The notes under the pieces: generated by a model | Database searches by the model: none | What the model saw: the letters and a program-made list of their open reading frames with translations, nothing else | Told to the model about the DNA's origin: nothing | Translations under genes and position numbers: made by a program | Part shown: one piece after another, positions 8,545 to 17,327 of the stretch | Position numbering within the stretch: the stretch's first letter is position 1 | Layout of the letters: the number at the start of each line of letters is the position of its first letter | Origin: an uncultured bacterium | GTDB taxonomy: Bacteria; Actinomycetota; Coriobacteriia; Coriobacteriales; Coriobacteriaceae | DNA length: 64,000 nt | Assembly: GCA_905215385.1 (NCBI GenBank) | Contig: CAJMPY010000001.1 | Coordinates: forward strand, 121,180-185,179 | Reading direction: 5' to 3'

Positions 8545-9693
8545 ATGGCCAAGAATTCAGGTCCCGTACGTACCGTTCATGCTCGCACGACGGGTAAAGA
8601 GCGCGATGAGATGATCGCCACCACCAAGGCCGAGATCGAGAAGAAATTCGGCCAGGGTTCCATCATGAGGTACGGCGACGGTGGCCCCGAGCTCGAGGTC
8701 GAGGCCATCCCTACGGGCGCTCTGGCACTCGATGCCGCTCTGGGTATCGGCGGTGTGCCGCGCGGCCGAATCGTCGAGATCTACGGTCCCGAGTCCTCCG
8801 GTAAGACGACGCTTTCGCTCGAGATCCTGGCCGAGGCCCAGGCAATGGGTGGCGTGGTGGCATTTATCGATGCCGAGCACGCGCTCGATCCCACGTATGC
8901 CGCGCGCATTGGCGTGGATATCGACGAGGTACTGATTTCCCAGCCTGATACGGGTGAGCAGGCGCTCGAGATTGTTGACATGCTCGTGCGTTCCGGCGCC
9001 ATCGATGCCATCGTCGTCGACTCCGTCGCCGCGCTGACCCCGCGTGCCGAGATCGAGGGAGAGATCGGCGATACCACGGTCGGTTTGCAAGCTCGCCTGA
9101 TGAGTCAGGCGCTCCGCAAGCTCGCCGGCTCGCTGTCCAAGTCCAACACGACATGCATCTTCATTAACCAGCTGCGAGAGAAGATCGGCGTCATGTTCGG
9201 CAACCCCGAGACCACGACGGGCGGCCGCGCCCTTAAGTTCTTCTCTTCGGTGCGTATCGACATTCGCCGCATCGACAGCATTAAGCTTAAGGATGAGGTT
9301 ATCGGTAACCGCGTGCGCGCTAAGGTCGTTAAGAACAAGGTGGCCGCTCCGTTCCGTTCTGCTGAGTTCGACATCATGTACGGTACGGGCATCTCTAAGG
9401 AGGGCTCGATTCTGGACATGGCTGTCGAGTGCGGCATCTGCAAGAAGATGGGCTCCTGGTTCGCCTATGGCGAGGACAAGCTCGGCAACGGTCGCGAGGC
9501 CGCCAAGGCGTTCCTGCGCGAACACCCCGATTGCGCCGACGAGATTGAGCATAAGGTTCGCCTTGCCTGCGGGCTTGAGTTTGATGACGATGCTCCGTCC
9601 GAGGTCGAGCTGACCGATCAGCCTGCGCCTGAGGAGTTCGACGAGCTTTACGCCATCGATGGTTCCGCCATGCTCGATGATGACGACGAGTAG
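8545..9693 (+). CDS. recA: Recombinase RecA
   Basis: RecA forms ATP-dependent filaments on single-stranded DNA for homologous recombination and stimulates LexA self-cleavage. The 382-aa protein has Walker A GPESSGKTT at ~82-90, the VAFIDAEHALDP segment, the L1/L2 DNA-binding loops (including FINQLREKIGVMFGNPETT) and an acidic C-terminal tail ending DDDDE. ATG 8545 is chosen because AGAGGAGGG lies just upstream and the protein then begins MAKNSGPV. In-frame codons further upstream fall within the promoter. recX follows after 11 bases. Regulation by LexA is strongly indicated by the box at 8493-8506. Confidence 0.98.
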   Translation: MAKNSGPVRTVHARTTGKERDEMIATTKAEIEKKFGQGSIMRYGDGGPELEVEAIPTGALALDAALGIGGVPRGRIVEIYGPESSGKTTLSLEILAEAQAMGGVVAFIDAEHALDPTYAARIGVDIDEVLISQPDTGEQALEIVDMLVRSGAIDAIVVDSVAALTPRAEIEGEIGDTTVGLQARLMSQALRKLAGSLSKSNTTCIFINQLREKIGVMFGNPETTTGGRALKFFSSVRIDIRRIDSIKLKDEVIGNRVRAKVVKNKVAAPFRSAEFDIMYGTGISKEGSILDMAVECGICKKMGSWFAYGEDKLGNGREAAKAFLREHPDCADEIEHKVRLACGLEFDDDAPSEVELTDQPAPEEFDELYAIDGSAMLDDDDE

Positions 9694-9704
9694 CGGTTAC
9701 GCTC

Positions 9705-10397
9705 ATGTCGTATACGGTGACCGAGGCCACGGTCGTCTTTCCCGATAAGAAGGCGGCCTCCTCGTTCTCGAGCGGCTATGCGTCCAAAAAGCCTTGCGCA
9801 CATATCGATTGTGAGCTTGAGGGCGGTTTTGAGCGGTCCATTTGGATCCCCGTGCGGGTCGCGCGGCTGTATGTCAAAAACCGCCCCGATCTTCCCTGTG
9901 ATTGGGATAACTTTCGTGATGCTGTGCAGCTCATCGAGCGTAAATGTGCGCTTACCATGGTGACCGAGATGTTATCGCGCCGCGACCATGCGACGGGTGA
10001 GGTCCGTGACAAGCTGGCTCGCTACGGCTTTCACCAGCCCGCTATCGATTTCGCGGTCGAGCGCGCCACCGAGTATCGCTTTTTAGACGAGAACCGCTTT
10101 TGCTCGTACTTTATCGAGGAACGAAAGCGGCGTGGTTGGGGACAGCGTAAAATCGAGACCGAGCTTAAGCGCCGTCATGTCGTGCTCGATGACATTCCCG
10201 GTTATCCCGAGGATTATTTTGCCGTCGAAGACGATTTGGCGCGTGCGTCAGCCCTGCTCGCCAAGCGGCGTGTTCCAGAGACGCGCGGATTCGAAAAACT
10301 GGTTCGGTTTTTGATGGGCAAGGGCTTCACGTATCACATTGCCGCCGATGCCGTTAAGGCACGTCTCGATGCCGAACGTGAGGAATGTGCGGTTTAG
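9705..10397 (+). CDS. recX: Regulatory protein RecX
   Basis: RecX binds RecA filaments and tunes their activity. This 230-aa protein has the typical three-helix tandem repeats: TEMLSRRDHATGEVRDKLARYGF, then FAVERATEYRFLDENRFCSYFIEERKR with RGWGQRKIETELKRR, and a C-terminal repeat around RKMG-like FLMGKGFTYHIAADAVKA. An N-terminal extension of ~80 residues precedes these repeats, as in other Gram-positive RecX proteins. The short gap to recA suggests the two genes share the SOS promoter, so RecX should rise with RecA during DNA damage. It is followed by ~250 non-coding bases before rny. Confidence 0.88.
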   Translation: MSYTVTEATVVFPDKKAASSFSSGYASKKPCAHIDCELEGGFERSIWIPVRVARLYVKNRPDLPCDWDNFRDAVQLIERKCALTMVTEMLSRRDHATGEVRDKLARYGFHQPAIDFAVERATEYRFLDENRFCSYFIEERKRRGWGQRKIETELKRRHVVLDDIPGYPEDYFAVEDDLARASALLAKRRVPETRGFEKLVRFLMGKGFTYHIAADAVKARLDAEREECAV

Positions 10398-10459
10398 GCG
10401 TATGCGTTTTGTGGCCCTGCCGTTCACCGCGTTTTAGCCGCCGTGCTGGGGCCATTTAT

Positions 10460-10488
10460 TTGACAGTTGTTGTGGTTCAACGTACGAT
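10460..10488 (+). promoter_or_regulatory. Predicted promoter upstream of rny
   Basis: TTGACA (10460-10465) and TACGAT (10483-10488) are separated by 17 bases, a near-consensus sigma-A type promoter directed at rny. It would give a 5' leader of about 160 bases that contains the hairpin at 10594-10619. Confidence 0.6.
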
Positions 10489-10593
10489 AAACACTGTCAT
10501 TTGCTTTGTGATATGTGCTCATCTGTGATGAGTTTGTTTATATGTTTATCTGTATCCGACCCGCATAAGCTGCGCCCATATTACTCAAATGTC

Positions 10594-10619
10594 GCGAGCC
10601 GTTCGTAAGGACGGTTCGC
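10594..10619 (+). promoter_or_regulatory. Leader hairpin with GTAA tetraloop before rny
   Basis: GCGAGCCGTTC and GGACGGTTCGC form an 11-bp RNA stem (with G-U pairs) closed by GTAA, a GNRA-class tetraloop, and followed by TTTGTTGTG. It lies ~35 bases before the rny ribosome-binding site. It could be an attenuator, or an mRNA structure recognised by RNase Y itself; neither is shown by sequence alone. Confidence 0.5.
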
Positions 10620-10654
10620 TTTGTTGTGTAACGAATCCATAAAAAGGAGTGAGC

Positions 10655-12205
10655 ATGCCTATCATCGCAGCGCTCGTTGGCATCGTTTTGGGTGCCATCG
10701 CCGCCATTGCCTACATGCGCACCGCCAAGCAGGGTAGTCTTCACGAGGCCGACGAAAAAATCCAGTCGGCACACGCACAGGCTGAGTCCCTGATCGGTGA
10801 TGCCAAGCGTCAGGCCGAGACCCTCAAAAAAGAGGCTCTGCTCGAGGCTAAAGAGGAGATCATCAAGAACAAGCAGGCCGCCGAGGCCGAGGACAAGCAG
10901 CGTAAGAACGAGATTCGTACGCTCGAGAACCGCGTGATGCAGCGCGAGGAATCCCTCGATCGCCGCAACGACGCTCTCGACAAGCGCGAGCATCAGCTGT
11001 CCAGCCAGGCCGGTCAGGTCGAGAAGCGCTCTCGTGAGCTCGAGGAGCTCTGCGCAAAGCAGACCTCCGAGCTTGAGCGTATCGCCGACCTTACCCGCGA
11101 GGATGCCCACAAGGAGCTCCTCGATAAGGTTCGCGGTGAGGTCACCCACGAGGCCGCCACGATCATTCGCGAGTCCGAGCAGCAGGTTCGCGCCGAGTGC
11201 CACAAGACCGCCCAGGAGATTCTGTCCCTGGCGATTCAGCGCTGCGCAGCCGACCACACTGCCGAGGTCACCGTTACCTCCGTGCACATTCCCTCTGATG
11301 ACCTCAAGGGCCGTATCATTGGTCGCGAGGGTCGCAACATCCGGACCTTCGAGCAGGTTTCCGGCGTCAACCTGGTGATCGATGACACGCCCGAGACCGT
11401 CGTTCTTTCGAGCTTCGACCCGGTCCGTCGTGAGACCGCCCGTGTCGCCCTCGAGAACCTCATCGCGGACGGCCGCATTCACCCCGCCCGCATCGAGGAG
11501 ATGTATCACAAGGCTGCCGACCTGGTTCAGCAGCGCGTGCGCGAGGCTGGCGAGCAGGCTGCCTTCGATACCGGCATCCACGACCTGCACCCCGAGATCG
11601 TCAAGACCCTTGGTGCCCTGCGCTACCGCACCTCGTTTGGTCAGAACGTGCTTCAGCACTCCCTTGAGGTCTCTGATCTGTGCGGCGTGATGGCTTCCGA
11701 GCTTGGCCTGGACGTTGTGACCGCCAAGCGCGCCGGCCTGCTGCACGACCTGGGCAAGGCAATCGACCACGACGTCGAGGGCCCGCATGCCGTCATCGGC
11801 GCCGAGCTGGCCCGCCGTTATGGCGAGAAGCCCGTTATCGTCCACGCTATCGAGGCTCATCATGCCGATGTCGACCCCAACACGGTGCTCGATGTCCTGG
11901 TACAGGCCGCCGATGCTGTCTCTGCCTCTCGCCCCGGTGCCCGTCGCGAGTCTGCCGAGAACTACATCAAGCGTCTTGAGAAGCTCGAGGAGATCGCCAA
12001 CTCCCATGACGGCGTCGAACGTACCTATGCCATGCAGGCCGGTCGCGAGGTCCACGTCATGGTCCAGCCGGACAAGATCTCCGATGTCCAGTCCACGGTC
12101 CTGGCTCACGATATCGCCCATCAGATCGAGGAAGAGATGGAGTATCCCGGTCAGGTGCGCGTCGTCGTGATTCGCGAGAGCCGCGCTGTCGATATCGCTA
12201 AATAA
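10655..12205 (+). CDS. rny: Ribonuclease Y
   Basis: RNase Y is the membrane-anchored endoribonuclease that starts mRNA decay. The 516-aa protein has an N-terminal transmembrane helix (~3-22), a long Glu/Lys/Arg/Gln-rich coiled coil (~30-190) and a KH RNA-binding domain (~210-270, with GRIIGREGRNIRTFE). An HD domain follows, with HSLEVSDL near 335 and the catalytic HD in LLHDLGK near 364. ATG 10655 is preferred over the GTG at 10649 because AAGGAG is 7 bases upstream of the ATG. The next gene starts 1 base after the stop. Together with the RNase J at the left edge, this organism carries both Gram-positive-type decay enzymes. Confidence 0.96.
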   Translation: MPIIAALVGIVLGAIAAIAYMRTAKQGSLHEADEKIQSAHAQAESLIGDAKRQAETLKKEALLEAKEEIIKNKQAAEAEDKQRKNEIRTLENRVMQREESLDRRNDALDKREHQLSSQAGQVEKRSRELEELCAKQTSELERIADLTREDAHKELLDKVRGEVTHEAATIIRESEQQVRAECHKTAQEILSLAIQRCAADHTAEVTVTSVHIPSDDLKGRIIGREGRNIRTFEQVSGVNLVIDDTPETVVLSSFDPVRRETARVALENLIADGRIHPARIEEMYHKAADLVQQRVREAGEQAAFDTGIHDLHPEIVKTLGALRYRTSFGQNVLQHSLEVSDLCGVMASELGLDVVTAKRAGLLHDLGKAIDHDVEGPHAVIGAELARRYGEKPVIVHAIEAHHADVDPNTVLDVLVQAADAVSASRPGARRESAENYIKRLEKLEEIANSHDGVERTYAMQAGREVHVMVQPDKISDVQSTVLAHDIAHQIEEEMEYPGQVRVVVIRESRAVDIAK

Positions 12206-12206
12206 C

Positions 12207-13292
12207 ATGAGCGACGCGAACGAGCTCATCTCATTTATCGCGTCGATGTCGGGGGAGGGCAACCTTCGCGTCGAGGAGAACCTTGGCGAGGGGTATGTCC
12301 GCCTCCGCGTTTCGGAGGCCGAGCGGCGCCAGGCTAAGCACGACATTCAGCATGTCGAGGACATCGTCATCGAAATGCTCCGTAATGCTCGCGATGCCGG
12401 CGCCGACAAGGTCTATCTCGCCACGACCAAGGAAGATGGCGTCCGCACGCTTGTCTTTCTGGATAACGGTTCTGGCGTTCCGCAGGATATGCAAGAGCGA
12501 ATCTTTGATGCCCGCGTTACCTCCAAGCTCGAGAGCATGAAGATGGACCGTTGGGGCGTTCACGGTCGTGGCATGGCATTGTTTTCGATTAAGCAGAACA
12601 CCGACGAGGCCCGTGTGGTCACGTCCGGCGTCGATCTTGGTTCAGCCTTCAAGGTGAGCGTTGCGGCCGACCGCCTCAGTGAGCGTGCCGATCAGTCCAG
12701 CTGGCCCCAGGCCGTCAAGGATGAGGACGGACGTTATGTCTGCGCTCGCGGTCCACATAATATTATTCGCGCTGCTTGTGAGTTTGCGCTCGAGGAGTTG
12801 CGTGGTTGCGATGTCTATCTCGGTTCTCCGTCTGAGATTGCCGCGACCCTTTATGCTCAAGCGTCAAGTCGGCTCGATACGTCTCGTCTCCTGTTCATTG
12901 ATGACGAGAGCGAGCTTCCGGTTGTCGATCGTTTAGGCCTTGCTTCTGATGCCGAGGACTTTATCCGTATTTGTTCGGGTTTGGGTCTTGAGATGTCCGA
13001 GCGCACGGCCCATCGCATTTTGGCAGGGCAGATTAAGCCCGTTCGCGGTGTGACCGCGCGTCTGCTGCGCGAGCGTGATTCGTCCTCGCATGCGCCGGCT
13101 CCTGTCGATCTCGCGAAGGATCGTCGCGGGCTACGTATTGCCAAGGATGACATGGCACAGTTTTCGCGCGCTGTGGAACGCGACTTTAATGACCTTGCCA
13201 CCCGGTACTATCTCAACCTTTGCGGCGACCCAAAGATTCGTGTTTCGCGTGATCGAATCACCGTGACCTTTGATCTTGCCAAAGAGGAATAG
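12207..13292 (+). CDS. GHKL-type ATP-binding protein between rny and spoVS
   Basis: This 361-aa protein has an N-terminal HATPase_c/GHKL ATP-binding fold. The N box is EMLRNARDAGADKV (~51-64), the G1 box is FLDNGSGVP (~83-91), and WGVHGRGMALFSIKQ (~113-127) resembles the glycine-rich lid of MutL/Hsp90-type ATPases. There is no histidine-kinase dimerisation domain and no membrane segment. The C-terminal ~180 residues are not recognisable to me. It lies 1 base after rny and 74 bases before spoVS, so it is probably co-expressed with both. A partner role with SpoVS or RNase Y is an inference from position only. The ATPase assignment is firm, the function unknown. Confidence 0.8.
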   Translation: MSDANELISFIASMSGEGNLRVEENLGEGYVRLRVSEAERRQAKHDIQHVEDIVIEMLRNARDAGADKVYLATTKEDGVRTLVFLDNGSGVPQDMQERIFDARVTSKLESMKMDRWGVHGRGMALFSIKQNTDEARVVTSGVDLGSAFKVSVAADRLSERADQSSWPQAVKDEDGRYVCARGPHNIIRAACEFALEELRGCDVYLGSPSEIAATLYAQASSRLDTSRLLFIDDESELPVVDRLGLASDAEDFIRICSGLGLEMSERTAHRILAGQIKPVRGVTARLLRERDSSSHAPAPVDLAKDRRGLRIAKDDMAQFSRAVERDFNDLATRYYLNLCGDPKIRVSRDRITVTFDLAKEE

Positions 13293-13366
13293 TGCCTTTA
13301 CCGAGTCCACTCGGTACGATACAGTTATTGCAGTTAAAACGTACTTTTAAATGCAGGAGTTTCTTC

Positions 13367-13684
13367 ATGGATTGCCTGAAGGTATCAAGCAAATCATCGC
13401 CCGCGTCCGTTGCCGGCGCCATCGCCGGCATGGTCAAGGATGGTGTACCCGTCAACATCCAGTGTGTCGGCGCCGGTGCCGTCAACCAGGCTATTAAGGC
13501 CGTTGCTATCGCGCGCGGTTTTTTGATTCCAACCGGTTTTGATATTTCCTGCGCGCCCGTGTTCTCCGACATCCTCATTAACGGGGAGTCGCGCACGGCC
13601 ATCCGCCTTTCTATCTACGTTCACCAGATCAATCGAGCTGCTATGGATAACGTCGTCATGGATGATGTTAAGCCTGTGGCATAG
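13367..13684 (+). CDS. spoVS: Stage V sporulation protein S (SpoVS, Alba-like)
   Basis: The 105-aa protein matches SpoVS, a small Alba-like nucleic-acid-binding protein that in Bacillus affects septation and spore coat formation. Recognisable stretches are MDCLKVSSKSSPASVAGAIA, VQCVGAGAVNQAIKAVAIARG-like sequence and INGESRTAIRLS. Bacillus SpoVS is 86 aa; the extra length is a C-terminal tail (HQINRAAMDN...). ATG 13367 is backed by GCAGGAG 9 bases upstream. A longer in-frame extension to 13292 has no support. No other sporulation gene is visible, so SpoVS here presumably has a vegetative role. Confidence 0.9.
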   Translation: MDCLKVSSKSSPASVAGAIAGMVKDGVPVNIQCVGAGAVNQAIKAVAIARGFLIPTGFDISCAPVFSDILINGESRTAIRLSIYVHQINRAAMDNVVMDDVKPVA

Positions 13685-13723
13685 CTTCTGCTTGCCTTGT
13701 TTCGCTCCCCATCGTTAGGACTT

Positions 13724-15100
13724 ATGCACATGGACCAGCGTTCCGTACGCGATATTCTTGCCGGTAAAACCTACTTTATCCGCACCTTTGGCTGCCAGAT
13801 GAATCAGCACGACTCCGAGCGTGTGAGCGGTCTGCTTGATTCGTATGGCTGCCTTATGGCGCTCGATCCCGCGCATGCCGATATCGTTGTCTTCATGACG
13901 TGCTGCGTGCGCGAGGCCGCCGATACTCGCCTGTACGGTCAGTGTAATTCCTGCAAAAGCCTGCCGCCTTCGCCTTCGGGCAAGCGCGTGGTTGCCGTTG
14001 GCGGTTGCATCGCGCAGCGCGATGGCGAGGGCCTGCTCACTAACGTCGATAACGTCAATGTCATCTTTGGCACGCATTCCATTGCACATGTGGCCGAGCT
14101 CATTGCCGAGGCGTTCCTTGATGGTAAGCGTCATATCCGCACCAATGAGCATGAGGATACGGACGCCATGAGCATGCCGTGGCATCGCGAGACCCAGTAT
14201 CACGCCTGGGTGCCCATCATGACAGGCTGCAATAATTTCTGCACCTATTGCATCGTGCCGTACGTGCGTGGTCGCGAAAAGAGCCGCCCCTTCGAGGAGA
14301 TTGTCGACGAGGTGACCGGTTTGGTACGCCAGGGCGTGCGTGAGATTACGCTGTTGGGCCAAAACGTTAACTCATATGGTCGCGATCTGTTTGGCAAGCC
14401 GCGTTTTGCCGATTTGCTGCGTGCCGTGGGCGATACGGGCGTGGAGCGCATCTTCTTTACGTCTTCGCATCCCAAAGATCTGCTGCCCGAGACCATCGAC
14501 GCCATGGCCGAGACGCCTGCCGTTATGCCGCAGCTTCACCTGGCCGTCCAGTCAGGTTCGACGCGGATCCTCAAAGAGATGAATCGCCGTTATACACGCG
14601 AGGACTATCTGGGCCTGGTCGATCGCATTCGCAACCGCATGCCCGATATCGCGCTCTCGACCGACATTATCGTTGGCTTCCCGGGCGAGACTGAAGAAGA
14701 CTTTGAGCAGACGCTCTCGCTTGCTGAGACGGTCCGCTATGCTCAGGCCTATACCTTCATCTATTCCAAGCGTGCCGGTACCCCGGCCGCCGAGATTGAC
14801 GATCCTACGCCGCATGAGGTTATTCTCGAGCGTTTCAACCGCCTGGTTAAGGTTATCGAGACCACGGCACACGAGTATAACCAGGGTGAGCTTCATACTG
14901 TGGTTCCGGCGCTCATTGAGGGAACGAGTAAAAAGAACGACGCGGTCCTGCTGGGCAAGAGTCCCAAGAATCAGACCGTGCATGCGCCTATCCCCGAGGG
15001 GTACAGTATCGATCAGCTTGTTGGCAAGATCGTTGATGTTGACGTTGACATTGCCAAGACCTGGTATTTGTCCGGCTCCGTTGTGGGCGAGCCGCGCTAA
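13724..15100 (+). CDS. miaB: tRNA-2-methylthio-N6-dimethylallyladenosine synthase MiaB
   Basis: MiaB adds a methylthio group to i6A37 of tRNAs reading UNN codons, after MiaA. The N-terminal cluster cysteines are in TFGCQMNQHDSE, FMTCCVRE and VGGCIAQRDG. The radical SAM triad is CNNFCTYC, followed by IVPYVRGREKSR, and a TRAM domain ends the protein. The length is 458 aa from ATG 13724. A second ATG at 13730 is equally possible; TAGGA lies just upstream of both. The stop overlaps the ATG of miaA (TAATG), so the two consecutive enzymes of the same tRNA modification are translationally coupled. Confidence 0.95.
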   Translation: MHMDQRSVRDILAGKTYFIRTFGCQMNQHDSERVSGLLDSYGCLMALDPAHADIVVFMTCCVREAADTRLYGQCNSCKSLPPSPSGKRVVAVGGCIAQRDGEGLLTNVDNVNVIFGTHSIAHVAELIAEAFLDGKRHIRTNEHEDTDAMSMPWHRETQYHAWVPIMTGCNNFCTYCIVPYVRGREKSRPFEEIVDEVTGLVRQGVREITLLGQNVNSYGRDLFGKPRFADLLRAVGDTGVERIFFTSSHPKDLLPETIDAMAETPAVMPQLHLAVQSGSTRILKEMNRRYTREDYLGLVDRIRNRMPDIALSTDIIVGFPGETEEDFEQTLSLAETVRYAQAYTFIYSKRAGTPAAEIDDPTPHEVILERFNRLVKVIETTAHEYNQGELHTVVPALIEGTSKKNDAVLLGKSPKNQTVHAPIPEGYSIDQLVGKIVDVDVDIAKTWYLSGSVVGEPR

Positions 15101-16038
15101 TGGTTGCTCCCGGGGCAGGTCTTTCCGCCGTTGCGATCGTCGGTCCGACGGCGGTTGGTAAGAGTGATGTTGCCGACCGTTTGGCAGCTCGTCTTTCGTC
15201 CGAAGTGCTGTCGTGCGATGCGATGCAAATCTATCGCGGCATGGACATCGGTACCGCAAAGATGGCGCCCGATGAGTGCACGGCGCCGCTGCGTCTCGTT
15301 GACATTGTAGAGCCGGGTGTGGCATATTCTGCTGCGCTTTATCAGGCCGACGCTCGCGCGCATGTTGAACGTCTCCTTGGTTCGGGTTGCCTGCCGGTTT
15401 TTTGCGGAGGTACGGGGCTGTATCTCAAGGCCGCCCTCGATGAGATGGACTTTCCCTCGGGTGAACTTGAGGACGATCGTCGTGCGGGCTATCAGGAGCT
15501 TGCCGAGCGTATTGGCGAGGAAGAACTGCATGCCTTGCTTGCCGAGCGCGATCCAGAATCGGCTGCTGTTATTCATCCCCATAACGTGCGCCGTGTGATT
15601 CGTGCGCTCGAGATGCATGATGATGGCGTCTCCTATGCGCAGCAAAAGTCGCAGTTTAGTGTTCCGCACGAGCATTATCATGCCCTATGGTTTGGTCTGA
15701 CGCGTAATCGCGAGGTGCTCTACGAGCGCATTAACCAGCGCGTCGATCTGATGTTTGAGCAGGGTCTTGTCGATGAGGTCCGCGGTCTTATGGGCCAGGG
15801 GCTGGGAGATGCCCTGACGTCGATGCAGGCAATTGGCTATAAAGAGATCATTGATGCTTTCAATGGCGTGATGAGCATGGATGAGGCTCGCGAACTCATT
15901 AAGATGCGTTCGCGTCGTTATGCCAAGCGTCAGCTTTCGTGGTTTAAGCGCGATGACCGTATCGTGTGGTTTGATATGGATGAATGTACGATCGATGAGG
16001 TCGTTGAGGATATCCTGCATCGTATTGAGGCTGCCTAA
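15100..16038 (+). CDS. miaA: tRNA dimethylallyltransferase MiaA
   Basis: MiaA transfers a dimethylallyl group to A37 of tRNAs, making the substrate of MiaB. The P-loop GPTAVGKSD is at ~15-23, followed by LSCDAMQIYRGMDIGTAK, the DSxQxY-type substrate motif in variant form. FCGGTGLY and RDxESA-like segments follow, and the C-terminal YAKRQLSWFKRD is diagnostic. The length of 312 aa is normal. The ATG overlaps the miaB stop and the stop overlaps the hflX start, giving a tight miaB-miaA-hflX operon, an arrangement seen widely in bacteria. Confidence 0.96.
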   Translation: MVAPGAGLSAVAIVGPTAVGKSDVADRLAARLSSEVLSCDAMQIYRGMDIGTAKMAPDECTAPLRLVDIVEPGVAYSAALYQADARAHVERLLGSGCLPVFCGGTGLYLKAALDEMDFPSGELEDDRRAGYQELAERIGEEELHALLAERDPESAAVIHPHNVRRVIRALEMHDDGVSYAQQKSQFSVPHEHYHALWFGLTRNREVLYERINQRVDLMFEQGLVDEVRGLMGQGLGDALTSMQAIGYKEIIDAFNGVMSMDEARELIKMRSRRYAKRQLSWFKRDDRIVWFDMDECTIDEVVEDILHRIEAA

Positions 16039-17327
16039 TGGCCCGTTTCCCCCTTGTTCCCACGGCACCCGAGCCCGAGCGTGCCATTTTAGTTGGTGTT
16101 GAGTGGCGCGACAATGCATGGCCGCTCGATCGCTCGCTTGATGAGCTGGAGCGTCTTGCCCACACAGCTGGTGCTCAGTGCGTGGCACGCTTGTCGCAGC
16201 GTTTGGTAAAGCCGTATCCTAAATCGTTTATCGGTTCCGGCAAGGTAGAAGAGCTGTGCGGCCTGGTGCATCGCATGGATGCCGATGTCGTTATTTTTGA
16301 CGACGACCTGACGCCCTCGCAGCAATCCTATTTGGAGAAAGCTGTGGGCGAGCCGGTAAAGATTATCGATCGTACAGCACTGATCCTGGATATCTTTGGC
16401 CTGCATGCTCAGACGCGTGAGGGACGCCTGCAGGTACAGCTGGCACAGCTTCAATATTTGTTGCCTCGCCTGCGTGGCATGTGGAGCCATCTCGCCAAGG
16501 AGCAGACGCGCGGCGGCATCGGCTCACGTTTTGGTCAGGGCGAAAGTCAGCTCGAGGTCGACCGTCGCCTTATTCGTAATAAGATCGCTGCGCTTCGTCG
16601 TGAGCTCAAGCAGGTTGAACAGCGTCGCGATGTTCAATCCAAGAGTCGCATTGAGTCACCGGCGTTTCGCGTCGCGTTGGCCGGTTATACCAATGCCGGT
16701 AAATCGACGTTGCTCAATCGTCTGACCGGCTCTACGGTACTTTCGCAGGACAAGCTGTTTGCTACGCTCGACCCGACGACGCGTTCGTATCGTCTGCCCG
16801 GCGGTCGCGGCATGACGATTACTGATACCGTCGGCTTTATTCAAAAGCTGCCGCATGGTCTGGTCGATGCCTTTAAATCGACGCTGTCCGAGGTTTTGGG
16901 TGCCGATCTAATTCTCAAAGTCGTAGATGCGTCTGACGAGGACTATGAGCGGCAGCTGGAGGCTGTCGACCGCGTGCTTGATGGGATCGGCGCCGGAGAG
17001 CGTTTAACGCTGACCGTATTCAATAAAATCGATCTTCTCGATAGCGTCGATCGATTGAGTTTCCGTCGTCGCTATCCGGAGGCCGTTCTGTTCTCGGCCC
17101 AAACGGGCGAGGGGCTCGACGATCTCGTCGATCGCATTGCTCGCGAGGCAGCTGCCACCGATGTGTTGCTCTCCGCTGATATCCCGTATCGCGAGGGCGC
17201 TCTCATCACGCTGGTGCATGAGCAGGGAACCCTTCTGCATGAGGAATATCTCGAGGACGGCGTTCGCATTGTGGCGAAGTTGCCGGCTCGTATTGCACCG
17301 CGGCTCGAGCGCTATCGTACGGAATAA
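16038..17327 (+). CDS. hflX: GTPase HflX
   Basis: HflX is a ribosome-associated GTPase that splits stalled or heat-damaged 70S ribosomes. The N-terminal HflX domain includes KSFIGSGKVEELC and DDDLTPSQQSYLEKAVG. A helical linker (LPRLRGMWSHL, TRGGIGSRFGQGESQLE) leads to the G domain: G1 GYTNAGKST at ~216, G3 DTVGFIQ, G4 NKIDL. The length of 429 aa is typical. The 3' end overlaps the convergent gene at 17312-18016 by 16 bases, an arrangement that allows antisense pairing of the two mRNA ends. Confidence 0.95.
   Translation: MARFPLVPTAPEPERAILVGVEWRDNAWPLDRSLDELERLAHTAGAQCVARLSQRLVKPYPKSFIGSGKVEELCGLVHRMDADVVIFDDDLTPSQQSYLEKAVGEPVKIIDRTALILDIFGLHAQTREGRLQVQLAQLQYLLPRLRGMWSHLAKEQTRGGIGSRFGQGESQLEVDRRLIRNKIAALRRELKQVEQRRDVQSKSRIESPAFRVALAGYTNAGKSTLLNRLTGSTVLSQDKLFATLDPTTRSYRLPGGRGMTITDTVGFIQKLPHGLVDAFKSTLSEVLGADLILKVVDASDEDYERQLEAVDRVLDGIGAGERLTLTVFNKIDLLDSVDRLSFRRRYPEAVLFSAQTGEGLDDLVDRIAREAAATDVLLSADIPYREGALITLVHEQGTLLHEEYLEDGVRIVAKLPARIAPRLERYRTE

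Noticed and set aside
10538..12346. 602-codon minus-strand frame opposite rny
   Set aside because: Shadow of the coiled-coil and HD coding sequence of RNase Y; no recognisable product.
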